Source: VGBV01 sp963780395 (GTDB taxonomy: Bacteria > Actinomycetota > Thermoleophilia > Solirubrobacterales > 70-9). From it: a DNA stretch of 64,000 nt. Under the pieces are notes generated by a model. That model made no database searches, was not told the origin of the DNA, and saw only the letters and a list, made by a program, of their open reading frames with translations. The stretch covers positions 1 to 64,000 of the forward strand of contig CAWABY010000005.1 in NCBI GenBank assembly GCA_963780395.1, given 5' to 3'. A program made the position numbers and the translations under genes. This document shows positions 1 through 8,960 of the stretch, in pieces. How positions within the stretch are numbered: position 1 is the stretch's first letter; each line of letters begins with the position of its first letter.

Positions 1-857
1 CCGGGCGGAGCGACCTGACCACTATCGATTTCCCGGGAGAGCTTCTGCTTGGCCGCGAGCCTGCCCTCGCCCAGCACCCCGGAGCCGGCGGCGCGGGCGA
101 TCGGGTCGCCGCCGCTGCCACGCAGGATGTAGGCGAACCCGACCGCGATCAACGCCCCGGCGAGTGGCCCCACGACGTAGACCCAGTAGCTGGAGAAGTC
201 GCCGCTGACCAGGGCGGGCCCAAAGGACCGGGCCGGGTTGATCGAGGTGCCGCTGACCGGCGCCGACCAAAGGCCGGCGAGCGCGATGTAGCCGCCGACG
301 CCGAGAGCCGCGATCGCGCCGACGTTCTGAGCCGCCGAGGCTGTCCCCAGGATGACGCTCACCAAGCCGGCCGTGAGCGCAACCTCCATCAGCAGCGCCT
401 GCCAGTTCTCATACCCGGCGCCGGGCAGAGTCGCGCCGAGGTGCTCGACGTTCCCGAACACGGCCAGGAGGAAGAGGCACGCCAGGGTGGCCCCGACGAG
501 CTGGATGATGATGTAGCCGGGCACCCGCCTCCAGGGGAAATCCCCGCGCAGGGCGAACGCAAGCGAGACCCCCGGGTTCAGATGGGCTCCGGAGATCGCA
601 CCCATGAAGAGGATGATCGCCATGACCATGAGCCCGGGGGCGACCACGGCGGCGGCGAGGCTGATCTGACTCTCGCCTACCAGGATCCCGCCGCCGGCGG
701 CGACGAGCACCAAAAAAAACGTCCCGAGCAGCTCAGAGAAGAGGCGACGCCACTCGCGCTTGGGGTCGTCCCATTCCTCTCGCGAGCCGAACTCCAGATC
801 CAGCCGATGCCGAACCCGTAGCTCCTGCTCGGAATCGGCGGTTCGTCCTTGCGTCAC
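1..857 (-). CDS. aquaporin / MIP-family channel, 3' end outside window
   Basis: Major intrinsic protein family channel for water or small neutral solutes in the cytoplasmic membrane. About 285 codons are visible and the reading frame is still open at the left window edge, so the C-terminus is missing. The two signature half-helix motifs are present: HLNPGVS near residue 94 (NPG instead of the canonical NPA) and SINPARSFGPA near residue 207. Six hydrophobic segments surround them. A hydrophilic N-terminal extension of about 38 residues precedes the first membrane helix. The GTG at 855-857 was chosen as start because it is the first usable codon upstream in frame; a shorter start is possible. 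Family assignment is secure; water versus glycerol specificity cannot be decided from what is seen. Confidence 0.88.
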   Translation of the reverse strand, partial: MTQGRTADSEQELRVRHRLDLEFGSREEWDDPKREWRRLFSELLGTFFLVLVAAGGGILVGESQISLAAAVVAPGLMVMAIILFMGAISGAHLNPGVSLAFALRGDFPWRRVPGYIIIQLVGATLACLFLLAVFGNVEHLGATLPGAGYENWQALLMEVALTAGLVSVILGTASAAQNVGAIAALGVGGYIALAGLWSAPVSGTSINPARSFGPALVSGDFSSYWVYVVGPLAGALIAVGFAYILRGSGGDPIARAAGSGVLGEGRLAAKQKLSREIDSGQVAPP

Positions 858-909
858 GCCAGGCTGGTCACTGACCACGCCCGAACCCTATAACCGTTTC
901 GGCGCGCGG

Positions 910-2776
910 CTAGCTGACCGTGGTGGGTTGCGAGACCAGGCAGATCAGCTCCTGCCCGGCCTTGAGATCGGGCTGGTCCCCCGCGGTGAGGATGCGCAGG
1001 TCATTCCCGGGTGTGAGTACGAACATCGGCAGCCCAGCCGCCCGGTCGGCGCCAGCGCCCTCTCCCATCCTCGCGGCCGCCGGCGCTTCGGTCACGGTGA
1101 TCTCGGCACCGGACTTGATTCGGGACAAGCTCGTCATGGCTGGCTGAGTCGTCGAACAGCACCTGCGCCCTGGTGTAGAAGTCCGCGGTCCGCTCATCGC
1201 TAGCCGCGAGTTGGAAGACCCGGTCGCGACCGAAGTACTCGGAGAGATCGGTCGCGACCATCGCATTGAGAGCCTCATCGGCACCGACGGCGAGCGCGTA
1301 TTCGAGCTCGTCGAGCTCGGAGGGAGCATCCTCACTGGCATCCTCGGTCGGATTGCCCTTGTAGACACTGAGCCCGTCCGCCTTCGCAGCCCGTGCGTTC
1401 TCGTCGCTGCCGGTCCACACGAGCACGGTCAGCCCCCGGTCATGGAGGGCACGCCCGACGGCGCGCCCGACCGGGGTGGCGCCGAGCAGCAGCACCCCAC
1501 CCGCGCCTGTGCTCGCGACTCCGAGCGCGCGCGCCACGGGGCCTCCGCTGAGGCCGTAGATGAGCGCGGTGGCGACGATCACGATGAAGGTGATCGGGAT
1601 CAGGTTTTGCGCCCCGCCGCCGACCCCGGCCTGGGTGAGGCCGAGGGCGAACGTGGACGAGGTCGCAGCGGCGACGATCCCGCGCGGCGCCATCCAGGCG
1701 ATGAAGGCCCGCTCGCGCATCGTCAGCGCCGAGCCCAGGGTCGAGAGCCCCACGTCGAGCGGGCGGCCGACGAGTACGAGCACGCCGATGAACGCGAGGC
1801 TCACCCAGCCCACCTCGCCGATTTGGTGCGGGGAGACGCGGGCCGAGAGGATGATGAACAGGATCCCGATCAGGAAGGTCGAGAGAGTGGCGATTCGCTC
1901 GCGCCAGGCGCGGGTCAGCTTTGCCGTCTGGATCGCCAGCCCCGCCGGCTCGATCCGGTGGGGTGGCCTGTTGATGAGGATCGCGCCAATGAAGAGGCCG
2001 GTGATCAGGCCCGTGTCATCGCGGAGCAGGTCGGCGCAGACGACCATCGCAACGACGAACATCAAGGTCCCGGTCAGCGCCTGCGACTGGTTGGGTCTGA
2101 ACCAGCGCGCCCAGGCCAGGATCAGGACCCCCCCGACGATGCCGAAACCGGCCCCGATCCCAACGGCGAGCAGAAACTGAGCGACCTCCTCGCCGGCCGT
2201 CGCCTGGCCGGCGATCACCGCGTTGAAGACGACGACACCGAGCGTCGCGCCGAGCGGGTCGGCGAATGTGCCCTCCCACATCAGGGTCGAGTTGACGGTC
2301 TTCGAGGGACGGATGAAGCTGAGCAACGGCCCGACCACCGTCGGGCCGGAGACGACGAGCACCGACCCGAGCACGAGCGCGACCTCGAAGGAGAGATCGA
2401 AGAGCAGATAGGCGGCAACCGTCCCGACCGCCCAGGTGACGAGGATCCCGAGGCTCACCAGCCGGCGGTAGACGCGAGCAACGCTGCCGGCCAGCTTGCT
2501 GAAGTTCAGACCGAGCCCGGCTTCGAAGAGGATGATCCCGACGGCGATCGAGACCACGGTGGAGATCAGGTTCTCGCCCAGCAGTGCGTTGGGGTCGAGT
2601 GCGCCGATCGCCCCCGCGCCGAACCCAAGCGCGAGCAGCACCAGGATCGACGGGAGCCGGAGCACCTGGGCGATCAGCGGCGCCGCCGCCGCCAGCACCA
2701 GGATCAGCCCAGCTTCGAACAGGGTTCGCGACTCGCTGAGCGCCGCCACCGGGAGCCCCGCGAACGGATCGATCAT
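910..2776 (-). CDS. CPA1-type cation/proton antiporter with RCK-like C-terminal domain (frameshifted)
   Basis: Membrane antiporter exchanging Na+ or K+ for protons. The first 410 or so residues are about 12 hydrophobic helices of the Na+/H+ exchanger fold. A Rossmann-like TrkA-N/RCK region follows (GVLLLGATPVGRAVG and onward), suggesting nucleotide gating. The frame that starts at 2776 degenerates after DSASHDELV. A second frame carries the expected continuation (RIKSGAEITVTEAP, then a TrkA-C-like tail ending at 910). The two join if one base is removed from the GGG run at 1122-1124, giving about 621 aa. The start overlaps the stop of the upstream DUF4188 gene by 4 bases (ATGA), so the two are probably translationally coupled. 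Ion specificity is not inferable. Confidence 0.85.
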
Positions 2777-3327
2777 CGTTGCGGTCCGCTGGGCCCGCGG
2801 TTGCCAACCAAGTCACCATCGGTCGGGGCTTCGTCGGGGTCGGGCTCGTCGCGAACCCCTGCTCGGCTTGCGGCCGTGGCCTTTCGGCCGGCGGCAGGAA
2901 CCAGGCTCGTCACCTCGCCGAGGCCGACGGGCGGCATGTGGTTGTAGACGCATTCGTAGCTGCCGGCGGCGATCAGGTAGGTCTCGTGCCAGATGCCGAC
3001 GTCGCCGTTCGATCCGATTCGCTTGTTGAACGCGACCCAGGCGGGGCAGTGGGCGGCGTCGCGGTTCCGTGCGTAGGCCTCGAGCTGATCGAAGGAGCGC
3101 CAATACTGGACCAGCATCGGCCGCCGAGGGCTGCCCATGTACTGGCGGGCGCCGAGAAACCCTGATTCGGGGCTGTCCTCGAGCTCGCGCAGCATGCGTG
3201 GCATCGCGAGGAACACGGGCAGCCATTTCCACGGCTTCCAGAACGTGTTGATGCGCATGCCGATCAGGAAGACGACGAAATCGCCTTCGATCTCTGCCGT
3301 CACCCGCTTGTTGATCACCTCAGGCAT
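2773..3327 (-). CDS. DUF4188 domain protein
   Basis: Encodes 184 aa resembling the DUF4188 family, a ferredoxin-like alpha/beta group related to small heme or monooxygenase-like proteins. The recognisable family core is the stretch with FVVFLIGMRIN near the N-terminus, LGARQYMGSP, MLVQYWRSFDQLEAYA and the segment GIWHETYLI. The last 40 or so residues are charged and probably disordered. It is the first gene of a two-gene unit with the antiporter (4-base overlap). No biochemical role is established for the family. A link to the antiporter is only inferred from coupling. Confidence 0.75.
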   Translation of the reverse strand: MPEVINKRVTAEIEGDFVVFLIGMRINTFWKPWKWLPVFLAMPRMLRELEDSPESGFLGARQYMGSPRRPMLVQYWRSFDQLEAYARNRDAAHCPAWVAFNKRIGSNGDVGIWHETYLIAAGSYECVYNHMPPVGLGEVTSLVPAAGRKATAASRAGVRDEPDPDEAPTDGDLVGNRGPSGPQR

Positions 3328-3486
3328 GGCAACCCGTCAGGGGGTGATCATTATCTACGCGACGGCTCCTACGCGCGGAACGGCCGCGGTGCCGGAACGA
3401 GGGCCCTCCGACCGAGCGGTAGTCTGCCTTTGCCGGCTGTTGCAGTAGCCGCAAACCGAAGACGCTTCGCAGGCCGGTACCCCTGC

Positions 3487-4914
3487 ATGCCCACCGCGAC
3501 CACCAATTCCCCACCTGTAGACACGCTTGCCTCGGCAGATGAGCGCGCCGCCGCCGGCAAGGCGGCGCGTGAGAAGGCCCCTCGCTCGAGCCACGGAGAC
3601 TGGGAACGGCCAGCCCGCCGGCGAGATCCCGTCAAGGTGCTCGAGGACCAGGCCAAGAGCCGCGTCCAAGAACTCGTTCCGATCCGCTACGGGCGGATGC
3701 TGGCTTCGCCCTTTACGTTCTTCCGCGGCGCGGCGGCGATCATGGCGATGGATCTCGCGAAGACGCCCCAGTCGGGGATTCAGGTCCAGCTATGCGGCGA
3801 CGCGCACCTCTCGAACTTCGGGGTCTTCGCGGCCCCCGACCGCCGGCTGGTATTGGACGTCAACGACTTCGACGAGACCCTTCCCGGGCCCTGGGAGTGG
3901 GACCTCAAGCGTCTCGCAGCCAGTTTCGCGATCGCCGGGCGCGATCGCGACTTCACCCCGAAGGAGACCCGGCGCGCCGTCCTCAGAACGGTCCGCGAGT
4001 ACCGCGAGGCGATGCGGGAGTTCGCCGCGATGCGGAACTTCGAGGTCTGGTACGCGCGCCTCGACGTCGACGCCCTGCTCGCCGACCTGGCCAAGGTCGC
4101 CGACACCAAGCAGATGAAGACGGCGCGGAAGAACGTGGCCAAGGCCGGGAAGAAGAACAGCCTCAAGGCGTTCGATCGCCTCGTGCACGAGGTCGACGGC
4201 GAGCCGCGGATCATCAGCGATCCGCCGCTGCTGGTTCCTGCCGGCGAGCTGGTTTCCGAGGATCAGCGCCAAGCGCTGGAGGAGCGGATCGTCGAGATGA
4301 TCGGCCGTTACCGCAAGAGCCTCAAGGGAGACCGCCGCCACCTCTTCGACAGCTTCCGATACGTCGAAATGGCCCGCAAGGTCGTCGGGGTCGGCAGTGT
4401 CGGGACGCGCGCCTGGGTGCTGCTGATGATGGGCCGCGACGGGCAGGACCCGCTCTTCATGCAGGCCAAGGAGGCCGAGGCCTCGGTGCTCGAGCGCTAC
4501 CTCGGGGCGAGCAAGTTCGGAAACCACGGCGAGCGGGTGGTCGAGGGCCAGTGGCTGATGCAGGCCTCGAGCGACATCCTTCTCGGCTGGCTTCCGGCGA
4601 TCGCGTGGGAGGGCGGCGAGCGAGACTTCTACGTGCGCCAGCTCTGGGACGGGAAGCGATCGGTCGAGATCGAGACCCTGCCACCGGAGGGGCTGGAGAT
4701 ATACGGGCGAGTGTGCGGCTGGACGCTGGCCCACGCCCACGCACGATCCGGCGACCGGATCGCGATCGGCGCCTACCTCGGCAAGGGCGACAGCTTCGAT
4801 CAGGCGATCGCCGAGTTCTCCGAGCGCTACGCCGACCAGAACGAGCTCGACTACGCCGCGCTCGCCGACGCGGCCAAGTCGGGCCGCATAGAGGTTGAGA
4901 CGGACCTTGACTGA
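3487..4914 (+). CDS. DUF2252 domain protein (kinase-like fold)
   Basis: About 475 aa of the DUF2252 family, which has a distant protein-kinase/aminoglycoside-phosphotransferase-like fold but no settled substrate. Visible family blocks are RYGRMLASPFTFFRGAA, the QLCGDAHLSNFG segment that resembles a catalytic loop, DVNDFDETLPGPWEWDLKRL that resembles a metal-binding DFG-like segment, and the C-terminal GWTLAHAHARSGD. The frame stays open to a TTG at 3430, but ATG 3487 is preferred because the upstream residues are not conserved in character. It is transcribed alone, divergent from the antiporter unit. Function is unknown. Confidence 0.82.
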   Translation: MPTATTNSPPVDTLASADERAAAGKAAREKAPRSSHGDWERPARRRDPVKVLEDQAKSRVQELVPIRYGRMLASPFTFFRGAAAIMAMDLAKTPQSGIQVQLCGDAHLSNFGVFAAPDRRLVLDVNDFDETLPGPWEWDLKRLAASFAIAGRDRDFTPKETRRAVLRTVREYREAMREFAAMRNFEVWYARLDVDALLADLAKVADTKQMKTARKNVAKAGKKNSLKAFDRLVHEVDGEPRIISDPPLLVPAGELVSEDQRQALEERIVEMIGRYRKSLKGDRRHLFDSFRYVEMARKVVGVGSVGTRAWVLLMMGRDGQDPLFMQAKEAEASVLERYLGASKFGNHGERVVEGQWLMQASSDILLGWLPAIAWEGGERDFYVRQLWDGKRSVEIETLPPEGLEIYGRVCGWTLAHAHARSGDRIAIGAYLGKGDSFDQAIAEFSERYADQNELDYAALADAAKSGRIEVETDLD

Positions 4915-4984
4915 AGGGCCGGGGACACGAGTATCTCGGGTTACTAGCCGCACCACGTGAACGACGCTCAGCGCCTGCTGAATG

Positions 4985-5114
<130 letters not shown>

Positions 5115-5203
5115 ATGCCCCAACGGTTCCACTGGGGCGCCTCGGCTCTTCGCTGGCAGACCTTGCCCTAGCAGGCCCAAGTCTTCGAGGCCTTCGAACG
5201 CGC

Positions 5204-6856
5204 CTAGGGGTTCGGCTGATTGTTTCCGCCGGTGGCGACGAAGCTGACGCAGTCCCCCTGATTGCGGAAGGTGTAGATGCCGTCAAAGGCGCGCCAGCCG
5301 TTCTTCTTGCACTCGTCCTTGGAGGTCGGCGCCTCCTTGCTATCGCAAGCAGCGCCCAAGCCATCCTCGTCGAGGTCGGTCTGCTCGGCATTCGAGACCG
5401 CCGGGCAGTTGTCGGCATCATCCTGTACCCCATCCTCGTCGGCATCGGAGCCCTCCCGCAGGCCGAAGTTCCAGACGCTTGCCTCCAGGGTCAGCGCGGT
5501 GATCCAGAGGTCTCCGTCAGGCTGCACCTCGCGGCTGTCGATGCAGGGCCAGGGCTCGGCGACGCCGGCGCCTGGCGTTGCGCAATCGGGCACCGGCGCT
5601 TCGTTGCGGAAGACGGTGATCTCCGCCGGCGAGAGGCCCTCCAGCAGGGACTCATCAAGCTTGAACACGAACCGCAGCGGATCCTGCGGGTCGGTCGCGT
5701 CGGGAGCGTCGATATCGAACTCCTGGTTCAAGAAGAAGAACCCCGTCGGGGGCACCGTGGTCACCGAGCGGGTGTCGAGGTAGACCGGGCCTTCGCTCGG
5801 GGATTCGATCGAGGCCGCGAAGGGCTCTTCGGGCGTTGCCTCAGGAGCGGTTTCGACCGGTCCCGGACCGTCGGTCACAGTGATCGCGACGGCGAAGGAG
5901 ATCGGATGGTGGTAGGGGTCTCTGGCGGTGTAGCCGAGCGCGTCGCTCGCGGTCCCGGGGTTCGGCGTGTAGCGAACGCTGTTGGGGGTGAACTGGTCGA
6001 TCACGCCTCCGGTCACGAACGGCGCTGTGAGCCCGTAGCTGATCGGGTCGCCGTCCGGATCGACGCAATTGGCTATCAACCTGATGGACTGCCCCACCGG
6101 GACGTATGCCCGCGACTCGGGACAAGTCGGTGGCAGGTTGCCCTCGGGGAGCGGGGTTACCTGAATAGTCACAGACGCCAGGTTGGATTCGTTCACCCCA
6201 TCGGATGCCCGGTAGGTGAGCGTGTCGGTGCCGCTGAAGCCCGGGTTCGAGAGATAGGACGTGCTGCTGAAGAGGTCGAAGGAGCCTGATCGCTGACCGT
6301 TCTGGAAGTCTTGAACCACGCTCAGCGTCAGCTCGCTCGGGTCGGTGTCGGGGTCGAAGCACGAGGGGACGAAGGCGGTACCGGTCCCGCCCAGCTCCTC
6401 GGCGCCGATGTCGAAGCATTGGGGCGGCTGAGTTCCCCCGGTCGCCGGCGTCACCTCGATGGTGACGGTGGCTTCGTTCGACAGCTCGGCGCCATCGAAG
6501 GCCTGGAAGGTGAAGCTGTCCGGCCCGGTGTAGCCCGCGCTCGACCGGTAGATTCCGCCGCCGTCGACTCCCGGGCTGATCGATCCGTGTGACGGGAGGC
6601 TGACGATCTGGCCCTGCAGGGCGTTCGGCCCATCGGCGTCGCCGCAGGGTCCGTTTACCGGAAGCGCCAGGTCCTGCCCGCTCTCGACCGTGTACTCCTG
6701 GTCGGTGCACACCGGCGCGGAGGCGATGGCCGAAGAAGCTGCTGGCCCCGCCAACACGATCAGCGCCAATGCGACAAGACCGAGCGGCGGCGAAACTTGC
6801 CTACCCCGGCCCGGCGACCCGAGCGTTGAGAACCTGATGCGACGAGCGATACCCAT
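5204..6856 (-). CDS. secreted surface protein with tandem Ig-like/cadherin-like domains and a thrombospondin type 3 repeat
   Basis: 550 aa. An N-terminal signal sequence of about 47 residues (hydrophobic LGLVALALIVLAG) is followed by three tandem beta-sandwich repeats of the bacterial cadherin-like/Ig type. They share the pattern GYTGPDSFTFQAFDG, GFSGTDTLTYRASDG and TASDALGYTARD, each ending in a TVTIEVTP-like strand. A Ca2+-binding thrombospondin type 3 segment rich in D-x-D-x-D-G (around residues 475-510) comes next. The C-terminal module has SKDECKKNGWRAF and NQGDCVSFV, a Cys-pair tail recurrent in actinobacterial secreted proteins. No sortase signal or membrane anchor is seen. A role in adhesion or envelope contacts is inferred. 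A conserved 31-base box lies 85 bases upstream of the start. Confidence 0.8.
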   Translation of the reverse strand: MGIARRIRFSTLGSPGRGRQVSPPLGLVALALIVLAGPAASSAIASAPVCTDQEYTVESGQDLALPVNGPCGDADGPNALQGQIVSLPSHGSISPGVDGGGIYRSSAGYTGPDSFTFQAFDGAELSNEATVTIEVTPATGGTQPPQCFDIGAEELGGTGTAFVPSCFDPDTDPSELTLSVVQDFQNGQRSGSFDLFSSTSYLSNPGFSGTDTLTYRASDGVNESNLASVTIQVTPLPEGNLPPTCPESRAYVPVGQSIRLIANCVDPDGDPISYGLTAPFVTGGVIDQFTPNSVRYTPNPGTASDALGYTARDPYHHPISFAVAITVTDGPGPVETAPEATPEEPFAASIESPSEGPVYLDTRSVTTVPPTGFFFLNQEFDIDAPDATDPQDPLRFVFKLDESLLEGLSPAEITVFRNEAPVPDCATPGAGVAEPWPCIDSREVQPDGDLWITALTLEASVWNFGLREGSDADEDGVQDDADNCPAVSNAEQTDLDEDGLGAACDSKEAPTSKDECKKNGWRAFDGIYTFRNQGDCVSFVATGGNNQPNP

Positions 6857-6940
6857 GACGCCTCCCTTGTCTCAAAAACCTTTTGCGCTGGCGGCAGGCA
6901 AGCGCAAACTCTCCCCAGTTCCCCGTTCCAGGCGAACCAT

Positions 6941-6971
6941 GCTAGGACGCGTGTTTACGCTGAGTGCACAA
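6941..6971 (-). promoter_or_regulatory. conserved upstream box A (shared with 8557-8587)
   Basis: This 31-base element matches 8557-8587 at about 25 of 31 positions. On the minus strand both copies read TTGTGC, TCAGCGTAAA and CCTA(G/A)CAT in the same order. Each lies upstream of a minus-strand gene for a secreted protein (starts at 6856 and 8396). It is either a shared promoter with a TTGTGC -35-like hexamer or a binding site for one of the HTH proteins encoded between the two copies. Confidence 0.5.
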
Positions 6972-6997
6972 ACGGCAATGACCCAAGTTTTGGGAGC

Positions 6998-7065
6998 ATG
7001 CGTCTCCTCGACTACGCAGCGCCGGTCGTGCGCGCGCGGGAAGGCGCGGAACCGAGTTGTTCCGC
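6998..7065 (+). pseudogene. truncated duplicate of the XRE-type HTH gene at 7523
   Basis: The + strand frame from ATG 6998 begins RLLDYAAPVVRAREGAE and closely matches the first 22 residues of the 7523-7783 protein (RLLDYAAPVLRAAREGAE), with one codon lost. The nucleotide similarity ends abruptly near 7056, where the sequence runs into the 3' end of the minus-strand HTH gene at 7067. The recognition helices are missing, so this is a 5' gene fragment left by duplication or rearrangement. Confidence 0.65.
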
Positions 7066-7066
7066 C

Positions 7067-7480
7067 CTAGATCTGCAGGCGTTTGAGCGCGGCCCGAATC
7101 TCCTCCTGGCTCTCCTTGTCCAAGACCGGGTCGTGCTCGAGCCAGAGCACGAAGGCGTGAAGCCAGAGCAGCCGCACGTCCATCTCGAGCTCGCTCGCAT
7201 AGGCCATCAGCACCTCCTCGGGCTGCCTCGGCCACGCGAGGCCGTCCTCAAAGCGCGCGATCGTCGCCTGGTTTACCTCGATCGCCGCCGCGATCTTGAC
7301 CTGCACGACCTTGCGCTCCTCTCGCGCCTGGCGACAGGCGCGCCCCAGCCAGGGCAGCAGCGGACGCGGGACCTCCTCGGCCTTCATGCCCGCAGTTCTA
7401 TCCGACCGGCGCGACATGAGCGCGGTGGCCTGCAGATTCGGCTGGTATGCGTTTCGTTTCGTTATTTGAATCATATACAC
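7067..7480 (-). CDS. XRE-family helix-turn-helix regulator
   Basis: Up to 137 aa from a GTG at 7480; internal ATGs within the first 31 residues are possible starts. The central part, RQAREERKVVQVKIAAAI and VNQATIARFEDG, is a five-helix XRE/Cro-like DNA-binding domain. The recognition-helix segment parallels that of the neighbour at 7523 (VSHATISRLETG). The C-terminal 50 residues are hydrophobic/acidic and may mediate dimerisation. It is divergently oriented to the 7523 gene across a 42-base AT-rich intergenic region, the arrangement of a regulator pair controlling itself and its partner. Target genes are unknown. Confidence 0.7.
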   Translation of the reverse strand: MYMIQITKRNAYQPNLQATALMSRRSDRTAGMKAEEVPRPLLPWLGRACRQAREERKVVQVKIAAAIEVNQATIARFEDGLAWPRQPEEVLMAYASELEMDVRLLWLHAFVLWLEHDPVLDKESQEEIRAALKRLQI

Positions 7481-7522
7481 GCTCTTGCATATTTACAATC
7501 AGTATGATACAACATCGAACTT
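7468..7522. promoter_or_regulatory. AT-rich divergent promoter/operator region between two HTH genes
   Basis: The region is unusually AT-rich for this genome. It contains ATCATA at 7470-7475 and its inverse TATGAT at 7503-7508, and the near-perfect palindrome GTATGATAC at 7502-7510. These are plausible binding sites for the XRE proteins encoded on either side. Function is inferred from position and symmetry. Confidence 0.45.
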
Positions 7523-7783
7523 ATGAGCCTGCGCCTGCTCGACTACGCCGCGCCGGTCTTGCGCGCCGCGCGGGAAGGCGCGGAGCTGAGCCAGATGCAG
7601 ATCGCCGAGCGCGCCGGCGTCAGTCACGCGACCATCTCGCGCCTGGAAACCGGCCAGACGTGGCCCGGCGGTCGGAACGTCGAGTCGGTGATCGACGCCT
7701 ACGTGACCGCAATCGGCCTCACCCAGCTCGAGGTGCTTGAGACGATCGTCGAGAACTGGCGACGCGATGAGTACGGCGTTTAG
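7523..7783 (+). CDS. small XRE-family helix-turn-helix protein
   Basis: 86 aa consisting almost entirely of a Cro/C1-type HTH domain: LRAAREGAELSQMQIAERA, then the recognition segment VSHATISRLETG, then a C-terminal helix DAYVTAIGLTQLEVLE. It starts at ATG 7523. It is paired divergently with the HTH gene ending at 7067, and a 5' fragment of the same gene is found at 6998. The role is probably local transcription control in the island; the regulated genes are not known. Confidence 0.75.
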   Translation: MSLRLLDYAAPVLRAAREGAELSQMQIAERAGVSHATISRLETGQTWPGGRNVESVIDAYVTAIGLTQLEVLETIVENWRRDEYGV

Positions 7784-7883
7784 AGCGCGCCGGCGCGCTC
7801 AACGCCAGAAGCCAAGCCTCGAAGCCGCCGGGCCGCGGGAGTAGGCCGATGTCGGAGGAGAACGTCGAGACCGTTCGGCGAGC

Positions 7884-8396
7884 CTACTTGCAGGCCCCCA
7901 AGAGACCGAGCGAAAAGGCAGCGTCCCATTCCATGACGCCAGCCTTGTTGGCGCGTCCAATCTGCTTGTCCCACCGTTTGAACTTGAACGCATCGAACGC
8001 GTTGGCGGCCGATTGAGTCAGCCGTTCGGCTTCGCGGCGATACGTGAGCCAATCAGCAACCAATTGGGCGTCTGCAGCCGGAGGCGCCACTGTTGAGATC
8101 TGGACGGTCAGACTCGCGTGAACCTGCATATGCCGCCTCAAAGCGGCAGCGTGCTTGTGAGTCTGCTTTACCCACGCCTTCAATGTTCCCTTGTTGGTCA
8201 GGTGTACCCACCGTTTGAAGGTCTTCCGCTCTGCCGCGTATGTCTCTTGCCACTGCCCCAGATTCTCTCTGCACATCGGGTCTACCTGGGCGACGTACTC
8301 GGCCCGTGTTGAGGCCGCCTGGGTGAGCGGAACTGGCGAGCAGAGCACACCCGTCGCCACCGCGATCAGCACCGCAATAAGTCGTGACTTCGTCAT
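7884..8396 (-). CDS. small secreted protein of unknown function
   Basis: 170 aa with a clear signal peptide (MTKSRLIAVLIAVATGVLCS, cleavage near Ala-27). The mature part is basic and mostly helical, beginning EYVAQVDPMCRENLG and carrying a second Cys near the C-terminus. The EYVAQ-x-D-P-x-C start recurs in small secreted proteins of soil actinomycetes, but no function is known. The gene lies inside the tRNA-fMet island and is preceded, 161 bases upstream, by the same conserved box found before the Ig-like protein gene. Confidence 0.65.
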   Translation of the reverse strand: MTKSRLIAVLIAVATGVLCSPVPLTQAASTRAEYVAQVDPMCRENLGQWQETYAAERKTFKRWVHLTNKGTLKAWVKQTHKHAAALRRHMQVHASLTVQISTVAPPAADAQLVADWLTYRREAERLTQSAANAFDAFKFKRWDKQIGRANKAGVMEWDAAFSLGLLGACK

Positions 8397-8556
8397 CTAC
8401 GGGTCATCCTCCCGTTCCCTCTCTTCGGTGAACCACAGTCGTTCCGGGATTCCTGAAGCGCTATGCGGCTCCCGAGGCTCGATGAGCGTCCGTTCTGCCA
8501 CACGCCCTGACGGGCAGCGGAGCTTTCCCTACCCCCGCTGTTCCATCGCGGATGAT

Positions 8557-8587
8557 GTTAGGCCACGTTTTTACGCTGACCGCACAA
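8557..8587 (-). promoter_or_regulatory. conserved upstream box B (shared with 6941-6971)
   Basis: Second copy of the 31-base element, in the same orientation relative to a downstream minus-strand secreted-protein gene (start 8396). It lies in the 308-base gene-free stretch 8397-8704, which otherwise holds the right direct repeat and the tRNA terminator. Confidence 0.5.
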
Positions 8588-8616
8588 CGCCACCAAGAAG
8601 AAGGCCCAGGGCCAAC

Positions 8617-8778
<162 letters not shown>

Positions 8779-8960
8779 TCGGTGAACCGATTTTAGCGCG
8801 GGGGCGGCGGTTTGAGTAGGGAGTCCGAGGGGTAGGGATCAGCCATGCACAATGGTTAGGGGGCCATCCGCTGGTATTGGAGCCGTCAGTCGTTGAGGCG
8901 TCCGGCGGGAGCAGCAGCGCTAGAGTGGCGCCCAGTGAGGAGGGAACCGTCAAGGATGAC

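Noticed and set aside
1211..2947. 578-codon + strand frame
   Set aside because: Antisense of the antiporter gene with low-complexity Arg/Asp/Gly composition and no recognisable motif.
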